Source: Rhodospirillaceae bacterium
GTDB lineage: Bacteria > Pseudomonadota > Alphaproteobacteria > Rhodospirillales > JABHCV01
DNA length: 41,799 nt
Direction of reading: 5' to 3'
Assembly: GCA_018671895.1 (NCBI GenBank)
Contig: JABHGV010000060.1
Location: forward strand, 1-41,799
Part shown: positions 1-7,949 of the stretch, in pieces
How positions within the stretch are numbered: the stretch's first letter is position 1
Layout of the letters: each line of letters opens with the position of its first letter
The notes under the pieces: model-generated
What the model saw: only the letters and a program-made list of their open reading frames with translations
Database searches by the model: none
Told to the model about the DNA's origin: nothing
Made by a program: the position numbers and the translations under genes

Positions 1-21
1 ATCTAATCGAAGCCGCAGCAG

Positions 22-1251
22 ATGGCGGCCTTGCCAGTTGAGGAGAAAAAAGCAGATAAGCCCAAAGAAAATGGGGGAGAAGAGGTCGGATTTATCCAGT
101 CTCTGATGAACAAATATCTTGGTAAAGACCGGGCAAAAACCCCTGACCTGACACCCATCGCTGTTCCAATGACACCCGAGCCAACGTCGGAGCCGATAGC
201 TGCAACTGAGCCTGTCAAACAGGCGATGAACACGCCAACCGCGCCGGTCAGTCCTCCCGACGTCACCGGTCCGCCGCCGCCGATCAAGGGCAAGGTGATG
301 CCCGACACCGTTGAAGGTGCCCCCCTGAGAAGCCTTCCCATTGGCGAGTTGGATGCGTCTCAGGTGGTCTCAGTTGCCCCCTCTGCCAAGTCTAAAAGAA
401 TGCCGGAAGCGGTTCCAATGGTCGAGGTTATGGCGCAACCAATTCCCGACGAGCCCATCGGCAGGACGGCCCCGCCAGGCAAGCACCGCGACGATAGCGG
501 TTGGTTCGACCGGTTCACCTCGTTCTTTGCATTCGGCGACGGTGAACAGGACAAAGATGCTGAGAACGCCAAGGGTACAACAGAAAATTCAGGCGGCGAC
601 TGGCAGGTCAAGGAAATCGAACAGGCGCAAATCGCCCCCCGACCGCCGACCAAGAAAAACCAGGCGGAAATTCCAAAGCTGCGTCTTGACGGCGTAATCC
701 TGACCCTTGGGCGCACGACATCGCTGGGCAAGGCCCCGCCCCCACAGGCCCCGGCTCCGTGGTTCTACAAGTCGTGTATCAACAAGAAACTCGGCTCGAT
801 TATTTTCTGCATAGAGCCGCTGGACTGGCCCGAAGAAATCAAGGCCCGGTTCATTACCGATTCTGTCATGTACGAAGGCACCCAGACCATCGTTCGCTAT
901 GACGAAGGCTCGGCCACCTATTTCCATACCCTGTTCCCATCCGGGTCTTATGAGAGCATCGTCAAGTTTTTCACCCGGCGTTATGGACCGCCAACGAAGG
1001 TCCTGAACCGATCGATCGCGCCGCTGGCGTCCCCCAGAATGGCCAACCCGACGGTTATCTGGCAAAGCCGGGCACCAGTGACCAATCTATTGACGACCCT
1101 GGAAATCCGGTACTTCGATGATGCCCGCGGCGGCTTCCCCGATACCAAACGCGGTGCCGTCTATCTGTATCATGAATGGTCGCAACCGGTTTTCCCGCAG
1201 CTGTCATCGGTCGAACTGATGCTGCTGCGTGCCGAAAAGAAAGTCCGTTAG
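22..1251 (+). CDS. Proline-rich protein of unknown function
   Basis: I do not recognise this 409-residue protein. Roughly residues 1-245 are low-complexity, rich in Pro, Glu, Lys and Ala, and look disordered; there is no signal peptide or membrane segment. From about residue 245 to the end (beginning with APWFYKSCINKK) the composition becomes that of a folded domain with many aromatic residues (WFYK, IFCIEPLDWP, YHEWSQP) and two cysteines. An in-frame stop at 4-6 means the gene is complete in the window. No clear Shine-Dalgarno precedes the ATG; another frame running from position 3 to a stop at 39-41 could be the tail of an upstream gene overlapping this start. The 3' end lies 2 bases from the convergent next gene. 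A scaffold or adaptor role is possible but unsupported. Confidence 0.75.
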   Translation: MAALPVEEKKADKPKENGGEEVGFIQSLMNKYLGKDRAKTPDLTPIAVPMTPEPTSEPIAATEPVKQAMNTPTAPVSPPDVTGPPPPIKGKVMPDTVEGAPLRSLPIGELDASQVVSVAPSAKSKRMPEAVPMVEVMAQPIPDEPIGRTAPPGKHRDDSGWFDRFTSFFAFGDGEQDKDAENAKGTTENSGGDWQVKEIEQAQIAPRPPTKKNQAEIPKLRLDGVILTLGRTTSLGKAPPPQAPAPWFYKSCINKKLGSIIFCIEPLDWPEEIKARFITDSVMYEGTQTIVRYDEGSATYFHTLFPSGSYESIVKFFTRRYGPPTKVLNRSIAPLASPRMANPTVIWQSRAPVTNLLTTLEIRYFDDARGGFPDTKRGAVYLYHEWSQPVFPQLSSVELMLLRAEKKVR

Positions 1252-1253
1252 AA

Positions 1254-2030
1254 CTAAAAACGTCTGCGTAGATAAGCCAGATAGACCTTCAATAAACGCC
1301 CGGGGCCGGCGACCTGAACCCTTGTATGGGCGGCGTCGTATCCGGACTGCGCCAAGCGGCGAAGGTAATATTCACCAAGCACGGCCGGAAGCAACACCGG
1401 CATCATCTTTCTTTCCGTCTTTCCCGCCCTGCTCCGGGCATCAGCAATCAACCCGGCAGCCGTGGCGGCCACCTGTTGGGGTAGCATGGTGATATAACGT
1501 CGCCCCTGGGCCTGATGAAACGGCATGGCGCGCAACAGCCCGGTTAATGCCCAGGCCGTGCCGATGGGCCGCACCAGCGTATCAACGTGCTGACGGTCCA
1601 GACTCAGCACCTTTGCCATCAACTGGTTCAGCGCCCCGCCAGTGGCCTCGGCGTAGGACTCGAGCCCATGGATGTCTTCGAACGCCACCTCTGTCAGGTC
1701 GCCTTCGCGGGCATCAAGAATTTCATCGAACAAGCCCTTGTCCAGTGAATGCTCCGTGACTGCATCGGCCAGCATCCGCCCAATGGGATGGTCCGGCACC
1801 TGTCCCTGATAGATGCCGTCGATGGATTGACGCCACCATTGCAACCGCATCTGGCCCAGCAACGCCTCGCTGACCAGTTCGGGAATGCGGGCGAGTTCCA
1901 GATTAAACGCCAGCAGCGCCAACAAAGCCGTTCGCCTGTCGGGGCTGGCGAACATGGCGCACAGGTAGCGCTCACCATCCAGACGGCGGACGGTTTCCAG
2001 TTCGGCTTCATTGGGCATGACAGTATTCAT
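1254..2030 (-). CDS. Squalene/phytoene synthase-like protein, NDUFAF6 type
   Basis: This 258-residue protein belongs to the squalene/phytoene synthase superfamily, in the branch related to the mitochondrial complex I assembly factor NDUFAF6. Visible are the family block ELVSEALLGQMRLQWWR near residue 60 and the central DAREGDL segment; the second aspartate-rich motif of true synthases is not obvious, so condensation of prenyl diphosphates is doubtful. The ATG at 2030 is preferred: the frame stays open to 2219, but that would consume the whole AT-rich divergent intergenic region. In alphaproteobacteria this gene commonly follows secDF and an Mth938-like gene; here that set lies about 2 kb away (4340-7720). 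A role in respiratory complex assembly is inference from homology and context. Confidence 0.8.
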   Translation of the reverse strand: MNTVMPNEAELETVRRLDGERYLCAMFASPDRRTALLALLAFNLELARIPELVSEALLGQMRLQWWRQSIDGIYQGQVPDHPIGRMLADAVTEHSLDKGLFDEILDAREGDLTEVAFEDIHGLESYAEATGGALNQLMAKVLSLDRQHVDTLVRPIGTAWALTGLLRAMPFHQAQGRRYITMLPQQVAATAAGLIADARSRAGKTERKMMPVLLPAVLGEYYLRRLAQSGYDAAHTRVQVAGPGRLLKVYLAYLRRRF

Positions 2031-2225
2031 TTTTCGAATCGATCCGTACGCTTGGTCGGAAAAACACCTGAAAATTGATAAAAACGGGGTGAAATCCGTT
2101 GAAAACGAACAACTTTTGTCAAATAAGTTGAAAAATACAAATTGTGTCGTATATACAGTGCCGAACATTAGAATTATTTTACATATCAATCTATCAAACC
2201 AATATATCAGAAGGAACACATCGCC
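2031..2225. promoter_or_regulatory. AT-rich divergent intergenic region
   Basis: This 195-base stretch separates two divergent genes and is markedly more AT-rich than its surroundings. It contains the 8-bp palindrome GTATATAC at 2149-2156 and ends with the Shine-Dalgarno AGAAGGA (2208-2214 region) ahead of the urate-hydroxylase-type gene. It presumably carries both promoters, but I cannot place convincing -35/-10 pairs. Confidence 0.4.
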
Positions 2226-2828
2226 ATGTCAGGCATCCTTACAAATCTTAAAAACACCGTCATTGCAGGCATCGTCCTGACCATTCTTATGATTCTGCTG
2301 CTGGGTGCTACGTCCGGTGACGAATTCCTGTTCGACGCCACTTACCAGGCCTTCGGCCTGCGCTGGCTGCACGTTCTCAGCGGCATTATGTGGATCGGTC
2401 TGCTGTGGTACTTCAACTTCGTGCAGATCCCCAACATGCCGAAAATCCCCGACGACCAAAAACCGGCCATCGGCAAGGTCATCGCACCGGCTGCCCTGTT
2501 CTGGTTCCGCTGGGGCGCCATGGCAACCATCATCACCGGCCTGCTGCTGGCGATGGTTAACGGCTACCTCGTCGAATCGCTGACCCTGGACGGACTGTCC
2601 GGCTCCAAGAGCATGGCCATCGGCATCGGTATGTGGTTCGGCATCATCATGTGGTTCAACGTCTGGTTCGTCATCTGGCCGAACCAGAAGAAAGCACTGG
2701 GCATCGTTGAAACTGACGCCGACGCCAAAGCGGCTGCGGCACGCACAGCAATGCTGTTCTCGCGTACCAACACCCTGCTTTCGATCCCCATGCTTTATGC
2801 CATGGTATCGGCGCAGAACCTGTACTAA
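2226..2828 (+). CDS. Urate hydroxylase (PuuD) N-terminal-type membrane protein
   Basis: This 200-residue integral membrane protein resembles the membrane domain of the bacterial urate hydroxylase PuuD (Urate_ox_N family). It shows about four to five hydrophobic segments, the family signature LHVLSGIMWIGLLWYFNF around residues 48-65 with a conserved histidine, and the WPNQKKALG segment near residue 158. Full-length PuuD continues into a cytochrome c domain with a CxxCH haem site; that part is absent here and the gene ends cleanly. A strong AGAAGGA Shine-Dalgarno precedes the ATG, and a terminator follows 22 bases after the stop, so it is a single-gene unit. No purine-catabolism genes are adjacent, so urate oxidation is not assured; a haem or quinone-linked redox role is equally possible. 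Confidence 0.8.
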   Translation: MSGILTNLKNTVIAGIVLTILMILLLGATSGDEFLFDATYQAFGLRWLHVLSGIMWIGLLWYFNFVQIPNMPKIPDDQKPAIGKVIAPAALFWFRWGAMATIITGLLLAMVNGYLVESLTLDGLSGSKSMAIGIGMWFGIIMWFNVWFVIWPNQKKALGIVETDADAKAAAARTAMLFSRTNTLLSIPMLYAMVSAQNLY

Positions 2829-2850
2829 ACAACAGGCTCAACAAATTAGC

Positions 2851-2883
2851 AAAGGCCCGGTGGAAACACCGGGCCTTTGCTTT
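2851..2883 (+). terminator. Rho-independent terminator
   Basis: The sequence AAAGGCCCGGTG, a GAAA loop and CACCGGGCCTTT form a perfect 12-bp stem followed by GCTTTG. It sits just after the PuuD-like gene and ends its transcript. Confidence 0.9.
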
Positions 2884-3019
2884 GCCTGCAATAGAATGAA
2901 GTTGTAAACTCTCACTGGGACACTAAGTTTAATTCTAAGCCCATTCTTTGCGAATGGATATTCCTGAAATTTTTGACAATCAGGAAAACGCAGTTTTATG
3001 AATTTTCCCAAGGGTCAGT

Positions 3020-4318
3020 ATGACAACCAAAAATGAAATGCAATTAAACGGGCTTGATCAAGACTGGTCATCCAGGCTCGAACTTCTTGAACAGGTTCAT
3101 AACCTTATTGCCGTTTGCCGCGACGATCGCATTCTCTACCTCAATTCCGCAGGGGCAAAAATACTGGGCTTGCAGAAAAATGACCGAGCCTATAATGCAA
3201 AATTGGCTTCCTTCTTTCATCCCGACTTCAAAGACATCGCCGCACTGGGTCTGGATGTTTTTGCGGAAGACGAAACCGTCATATCGGTAAAATTACTTCG
3301 CCCCGACGGGATCGAGGTGGATGCCGAAATCTGGGTCACACGGCTCAATTTTTCCGGCGAAACAACCTATCTGGTTGAGGCACATGACATCACCAGCCAT
3401 ATGCGCGCCGCGCGTGCCCTCAGGTCTCGCGAGCAGCGGCTCGAAGGTATCCTCAACACCGTCGCCGACGGCATCATGTCGCTTGACGATCACGGGAACA
3501 TCCAGTCGTTTAACCCGGCTGCCGAAAAAATATTTGGATTCACCTACGATGAGGTGATCGGCAGCAACGTCCGCATTCTGATGCCCGTCCCGGTGGAAGG
3601 TGATAACTTTGGCACCGATTGGGCGAAAACCCTTGCACCCGACCGTGAAGTTGTCGGCCAGCGCAAGGATGGTAATACATTCCCCATGGAAATGGCGGTG
3701 CGCGAGATGCGTCAGGGCGAGAACCTGAGCTTTACAAGCATCGTTCGCGACATCACCGCACGCAAGGAAGCCGAGGAAAGGGTCTATAATCTGGCCCACT
3801 TCGATCCGCTGACCGGGCTGCCAAACCGTCACCTGTTGGGTGACCGTCTGGAAGAATCAATCAAGAGGGCAAGCCGCAGCAAAAGTGAAGTCGCCCTGAT
3901 GTTTATCGATCTGGATAAATTTAAAGTCATCAATGACAATCACGGTCATGCTGCCGGGGACGAAGCCCTGAAAATAGTTTCCCAACGTCTTGTCACCAGT
4001 GCCCGGCGAACAGACACCATCGCACGTGTCGGCGGCGATGAGTTCGTGGCCATCCTGGAAGACCTGCATTCCATTGACGAAGCAGAATTGATTGCACAAA
4101 AAATGATTGCCGCGATCTCTGACCCTATGGAAATCAAGGGCAATGAATGCTCACTTGGTGCCAGTATCGGCATCTGCGTTTACCCGGATCATGCCGATGA
4201 CATCCCCGGTCTTATGCATTGCGCCGATCAGGCCATGTACGTTGTGAAACAGGAAAGCGGTGACTCGAACTTCAGACTGTATTCGGCTGACGACGAAAAG
4301 GCACCTGCCGCCGACTAA
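3020..4318 (+). CDS. Diguanylate cyclase with two PAS domains
   Basis: This 432-residue soluble protein makes cyclic di-GMP from two GTP. A first PAS-like domain covers about residues 15-130, a second PAS with a PAC-like end (FTSIVRDITARKEAEE) covers about 140-255, and a GGDEF domain runs from about 260 to 422. The catalytic motif RVGGDEFVAIL is intact. The residues RRTD lie five residues before GGDEF and form the allosteric I-site, so product inhibition is expected. No EAL domain and no membrane segment are present, so it senses a cytoplasmic signal, perhaps redox or a small ligand. It stands alone on the plus strand and interrupts the usual neighbourhood of secDF and the NDUFAF6-like gene. 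Confidence 0.93.
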   Translation: MTTKNEMQLNGLDQDWSSRLELLEQVHNLIAVCRDDRILYLNSAGAKILGLQKNDRAYNAKLASFFHPDFKDIAALGLDVFAEDETVISVKLLRPDGIEVDAEIWVTRLNFSGETTYLVEAHDITSHMRAARALRSREQRLEGILNTVADGIMSLDDHGNIQSFNPAAEKIFGFTYDEVIGSNVRILMPVPVEGDNFGTDWAKTLAPDREVVGQRKDGNTFPMEMAVREMRQGENLSFTSIVRDITARKEAEERVYNLAHFDPLTGLPNRHLLGDRLEESIKRASRSKSEVALMFIDLDKFKVINDNHGHAAGDEALKIVSQRLVTSARRTDTIARVGGDEFVAILEDLHSIDEAELIAQKMIAAISDPMEIKGNECSLGASIGICVYPDHADDIPGLMHCADQAMYVVKQESGDSNFRLYSADDEKAPAAD

Positions 4319-4339
4319 GACCATTCGTCATCACAGGAA

Positions 4340-4723
4340 TTATTGCACAGCAACAAGCGCGGCTGCCGCGATGCGGTCTTCGGCCAGCAACACGTTGAAG
4401 GTACGGCACGCGGCACCGGTGTCCATCCATTCCAGAACAATCCCGGATTTCCTCAGGCCTTGCCTCAACCCATCGGGCTCGGCTGTGAATTCAAGCCCAC
4501 AACCAACCAGCAGAATTTGAATATCCGATGCCTTGTCGGTAACCGGGCGCAAGCTTTCAAGGTTGATATCACCGACAGTAGCAACCGGCCAGTCAATGGC
4601 GTTTTCAAGGAAAACGATCAACGAGCCTTCGCGGCGCTTTCCCTGAATACGGAAACCGCCATCGCCATAGCCCTGAATTAACTGACGTCCGGGACTGACT
4701 TGCGGGGTGATATCCAGCGACAT
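4340..4723 (-). CDS. Mth938/NDUFAF3-like protein
   Basis: This 127-residue protein belongs to the Mth938-like (DUF498) family, whose mitochondrial member NDUFAF3 helps assemble respiratory complex I. The fold-defining blocks are visible: QLIQGYGDGGFRI near residue 14, the DIQILLVGCG strand near residue 70, and the TGAACRTFNVLLAEDRIAAA C-terminal block. The start at 4723 is chosen because AAAGGGG lies at the right distance and because it leaves 13 bases after the secF stop; an upstream start would overlap secF. It is the last gene of the yajC-secD-secF operon. A role in inserting or assembling membrane complexes is inference from this linkage and from the mitochondrial homologue. Confidence 0.88.
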   Translation of the reverse strand: MSLDITPQVSPGRQLIQGYGDGGFRIQGKRREGSLIVFLENAIDWPVATVGDINLESLRPVTDKASDIQILLVGCGLEFTAEPDGLRQGLRKSGIVLEWMDTGAACRTFNVLLAEDRIAAAALVAVQ

Positions 4724-4736
4724 AAAGCGAGCCCCT

Positions 4737-5672
4737 TTAAGCTTCTTCTGTGGTGGCCTCGCCAGACATATCGCCGCTGCGGCGTGAAACATTCAGGTAA
4801 AGCAACAACGGCACAGCCAGACAGATCGACGAATAGGTGCCGACGATGACACCCCAGATCATGGCAAAACTGAACCCGCTGATAACCTCGCCACCCAGCA
4901 GATAAAGCGACAGCAGGGCCAGCAAGGTCGTGACCGACGTCATCACTGTGCGCGACAGGGTCTCGTTGATGGACTTGTTCAGCAGATCCGTCATGTTCAT
5001 AGTCTTGTAACGGCGTAGGTTCTCGCGAACACGGTCATAAACGACAACGGTATCGTTGATCGAATAACCGGCGATGGTCAGGATAGCCGCCACCGTCGAT
5101 AAATTGAATTCCAGCCCCAGCAAGGCAAATATACCGATGGTACTGATGACGTCGTGGACCAGGGCAACAACCGCGCCAAGGCCGAACTGCCATTCGAACC
5201 GGAACCAGACATAGACCAAAATGGCGAAGATAGCTGCGGCAACGGCCGACACACCGTCCCAGAACAGTTCGTCACTGATTTTCGGGCCAACGAATTCAGT
5301 GCGCCGGTATTCGATTGCACCACCGAGCGCCGCCTTGACTTTTTCGATGGCAGCAGCCTGTGCCTTCTCGCCACCATCTTGCGCCTGAATGCGGATCAAG
5401 ACCTCGTTCGGTGCACCAAATTCCTGCAAGCCGACCTCGCCCAGCCCTAGACCGGACAGGGATCCACGCATCGCCTGCACATCGGCCGGACCGTCAGTGG
5501 TCTTGACCTCAATCAGGATACCGCCCTTGAAGTCGATGCCGTAATTCAGCCCCTTGGACGCGAACAACCCGATGGAGGCAATCACCAAAAGCACCGAGAA
5601 AACGAAAAAAATCTTCTTCCGGTTAATGAAGCCGATGTTGATATCGGCGGGTATCAGGTGAAGTCCACGCAT
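4737..5672 (-). CDS. secF: Protein translocase subunit SecF
   Basis: SecF partners with SecD and uses the proton motive force to help pull secreted proteins across the inner membrane after SecA action. The 311-residue length is typical. A first transmembrane helix (FFVFSVLLVIASIGLFA, near residues 22-40) is followed by the signature GLNYGIDFKGG, a periplasmic P1-like domain to about residue 130, and five further helices including TIAGYSINDTVVVYDRVREN, the conserved SecD/SecF motif in helix 4. It lies 22 bases downstream of secD on the same strand and is followed by the Mth938-like gene, so the four genes are probably one transcript. Confidence 0.97.
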   Translation of the reverse strand: MRGLHLIPADINIGFINRKKIFFVFSVLLVIASIGLFASKGLNYGIDFKGGILIEVKTTDGPADVQAMRGSLSGLGLGEVGLQEFGAPNEVLIRIQAQDGGEKAQAAAIEKVKAALGGAIEYRRTEFVGPKISDELFWDGVSAVAAAIFAILVYVWFRFEWQFGLGAVVALVHDVISTIGIFALLGLEFNLSTVAAILTIAGYSINDTVVVYDRVRENLRRYKTMNMTDLLNKSINETLSRTVMTSVTTLLALLSLYLLGGEVISGFSFAMIWGVIVGTYSSICLAVPLLLYLNVSRRSGDMSGEATTEEA

Positions 5673-5694
5673 CTGTTTTTCCTAGATCGGCCTA

Positions 5695-7266
5695 CTAAAT
5701 CGGCAAAGTGTCAGGGCGTTTACGGCGCAGCCAACTGGCAACCATCAAACGGGTCAGCATGATCGCGGTGAACAATGAGGTAACGATGCCGATGGCCAGC
5801 GTCACGGCAAAACCGCGAACCGGGCCAGACCCGAACTGATACAACAGAATAGCGGCGATCAGGGTGGTCACGTTGGCATCAATAATGGTGGTAATGGCCC
5901 GTGAATAACCGGCATCAATGGCCGATATGGGGGTCCGTCCAGCGCGGATTTCTTCGCGAATACGCTCGAACACCAGCACGTTGGCGTCGACCGCCATACC
6001 GATGGTCAGAACAACACCGGCAATACCGGGCAAGGTCAGCGTCGCTTGCAACAACGACAATGCCGCACCAATCAACATACTGTTCACAAACAGGGCAACG
6101 TCGGCCATCAACCCGAAACGGCCATAGACGACGACCATAAAGATAATCACCAGTGCCATGCCAATCATTGACGCGGTCTTACCGGCGGCGACTGAATCGG
6201 CGCCAAGGCCGGGGCCAACGGAACGTTCTTCCAAAATGGTCAAAGGCGCAGGCAAAGCACCGGCCCTCAACAACAAAGCCAGGTCCTGGGCGCTTTGTAC
6301 CGTAAAGTTTCCGGATATCACGCCGGAGCCGCCAAGAATGGGCTCGCGAATAACCGGGGCGCTGATTACCTTGCCATCAAGAATAATGGCAAACAGCTTG
6401 CCAACATTTTCACTAGTCGCTTTGCCGAACAACTTGCCGCCAAGGGTGTCGAAGCGAAAGCTGACAACCGGTTGGTTGTCTTGAAACGACGGCTGTGAAT
6501 CGATCAGTGTGTCACCGCTGACCATCACCCGCTTTTTGATCAGGTACATGCGCGGACGCCCATCGGGACCGACTTCATCGACCGACGGTGCCCGGAAAGA
6601 ACCTGGCGGGGTTTTAATGCTCCGAATGGAATTCTGGCGCGAATCGACCAGATGGAATGCCATTTTTGCGGTCTTGCCGAGCAGACGCTTGACCCGTTCC
6701 GGATCATCAAGGCCGGGCAGTTGAACCAGAATACGGTCTTCGCCTTGGCGTTGAATGGTCGGCTCGCGCACGCCGGTTTCATCAATACGACGCCGGACGA
6801 TCTCGATGGATTGCTCAATCGCCGCCGTACGACGGTCACGGATCGACTGTTCCGTCATCGCGATAACAATGCGCCCGCCATCCGCCGTTTCAACCGTGGT
6901 GCCGGTATCCAGTTTCCTGAGCAGCCCGACCGCTTCGTCCAGACGCGCCACGTCCTTGATGATCACGGTGGCGTTCATTCCATCCAGTCCCAGCCCCTGA
7001 TATCGAATGCGGTTTTTACGCAGCTCGACACGCATGGAATCGACCATTGCCTCGACCCGTTCACGAATGACGGTATCGACCTCGACCTCAAGCAGAAGAT
7101 GCGAGCCGCCCTGAAGGTCGAGCCCAAGGCTGATCTGCTGATTGGGCAACCAGTCAGGAAGGCTTCCGGCCTGTTTTGCGGTCAGGAAGTTTGGTGAAAC
7201 GAAAACGAGACCCAGCACACAGATGCCGAGAATCATAATGATTTTCCACTTGGCGAAATGGATCAT
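5695..7266 (-). CDS. secD: Protein translocase subunit SecD
   Basis: SecD is the larger partner of SecF in the accessory Sec translocase complex. It has 523 residues. The sequence shows the N-terminal helix (KIIMILGICVLGLVFVSPNF), the hallmark GLDLQGGSHLLLEV near residue 48, the large periplasmic domain with the RIDETGVREPTIQRQG segment near residue 160, and the C-terminal six-helix region with TIGMAVDANVLVFERIREE, which carries the conserved aspartate and arginine used in proton coupling. It follows yajC by 28 bases and precedes secF by 22, the common alphaproteobacterial order. Nothing looks truncated. Confidence 0.97.
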   Translation of the reverse strand: MIHFAKWKIIMILGICVLGLVFVSPNFLTAKQAGSLPDWLPNQQISLGLDLQGGSHLLLEVEVDTVIRERVEAMVDSMRVELRKNRIRYQGLGLDGMNATVIIKDVARLDEAVGLLRKLDTGTTVETADGGRIVIAMTEQSIRDRRTAAIEQSIEIVRRRIDETGVREPTIQRQGEDRILVQLPGLDDPERVKRLLGKTAKMAFHLVDSRQNSIRSIKTPPGSFRAPSVDEVGPDGRPRMYLIKKRVMVSGDTLIDSQPSFQDNQPVVSFRFDTLGGKLFGKATSENVGKLFAIILDGKVISAPVIREPILGGSGVISGNFTVQSAQDLALLLRAGALPAPLTILEERSVGPGLGADSVAAGKTASMIGMALVIIFMVVVYGRFGLMADVALFVNSMLIGAALSLLQATLTLPGIAGVVLTIGMAVDANVLVFERIREEIRAGRTPISAIDAGYSRAITTIIDANVTTLIAAILLYQFGSGPVRGFAVTLAIGIVTSLFTAIMLTRLMVASWLRRKRPDTLPI

Positions 7267-7294
7267 GGTTGAATGGTCCTGCTTACAAGGGTGC

Positions 7295-7720
7295 TCAGCT
7301 TTTACCGCCGAGCAGCCCTTTCAGCTTGGAAGCGCCGCTTTTCGGTTTGTCGTCGCCGCCCTTGTCGCCGGAATCTTTTTTCTTGTCTTTCTTATCATCA
7401 TTGACAGGTTCGGTCTTCGACAAAACAACCGCAACAAGACTGCGCTGAACGCGGACTTTGATGTCAGGGGCGATCTCGACGGTCAGTTCGGCATCGTCAA
7501 TCACCTTGGAAACGGTGCCGATGATGCCGCCACCGGTGACGACGCGATCACCACGACGAATCGATTCCAGCATGCCCTTGTGTTCCTTGGCCTTCTTTTG
7601 CTGCGGACGGATCAGCAAGAAATAGAAAACGACAAAGATCAGGACCAGCGGGAACATCGCCTCGAGACCTCCGCCTTGGGCAGCCCCAGCGGATTGTGCA
7701 TAGGCGGTCGAAACGAACAT
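7295..7720 (-). CDS. yajC: Preprotein translocase subunit YajC
   Basis: YajC is a small single-span protein that associates with SecDF and AcrB-type pumps. The 141-residue product has the typical short periplasmic N-terminus (STAYAQSAG), a transmembrane helix (FPLVLIFVVFYFLLIRPQQKK, about residues 23-43) and the conserved cytoplasmic part with RRGDRVVTGGGIIGTV. It is longer than usual: from about residue 105 there is a Lys/Asp/Gly-rich tail. AAGGGAG precedes the ATG. It is the first gene of the sec operon; a hairpin with a short T run lies in its leader at 7753-7769. Confidence 0.96.
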   Translation of the reverse strand: MFVSTAYAQSAGAAQGGGLEAMFPLVLIFVVFYFLLIRPQQKKAKEHKGMLESIRRGDRVVTGGGIIGTVSKVIDDAELTVEIAPDIKVRVQRSLVAVVLSKTEPVNDDKKDKKKDSGDKGGDDKPKSGASKLKGLLGGKS

Positions 7721-7752
7721 GGACTGGTCACTCCCTTGGAAATCTTAAAACA

Positions 7753-7769
7753 CCGGGCAAAATGCCCGG
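7753..7769 (-). promoter_or_regulatory. Hairpin plus short T run in the yajC leader
   Basis: The perfect inverted repeat CCGGGCA-AAA-TGCCCGG reads on the minus strand as a stem followed closely by GTGTTTTAAG, 33 bases before the yajC start. It looks like a weak terminator or attenuator inside the leader. There is no minus-strand gene immediately upstream for it to end, so either it limits read-through into the sec operon or it is a relic of a lost gene. Confidence 0.45.
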
Positions 7770-7896
7770 CAAGCAAGCGGACTATACCCGCCCCGGCGGT
7801 TTGTGCAACCCATATCAGCGGACATTTTGTTACCCCTCAAGCGGCGGACAGGCGGCGGCCCGCAGTACGTCCACAAACGCCATCCTTGTTGATTTC

Positions 7897-7936
7897 ATTC
7901 CATTAGTTGGAATAATATCCGATCTAGTGGAATAAT
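7897..7936. promoter_or_regulatory. Operator-like repeats before the XRE-DUF815 gene
   Basis: Directly upstream of an HTH-containing gene lies the palindrome ATTCCA-TTAGT-TGGAAT (7897-7913). The half-site recurs 21 bases on: TAGTTGGAATAAT at 7904-7916 and TAGTGGAATAAT at 7925-7936. This arrangement, just before the Shine-Dalgarno CAGGGA, is what an autoregulatory XRE-type repressor site would look like. Binding by the adjacent protein is inference. Confidence 0.5.
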
Positions 7937-7949
7937 TCAGGGAACTCCC

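Noticed and set aside
2031-2219. Upstream extension of the NDUFAF6-like gene
   Set aside because: It would cover the AT-rich divergent promoter region and adds residues unlike the family.
7142-7906. 254-codon plus-strand frame across secD/yajC
   Set aside because: Shadow of yajC and its leader; no motif.
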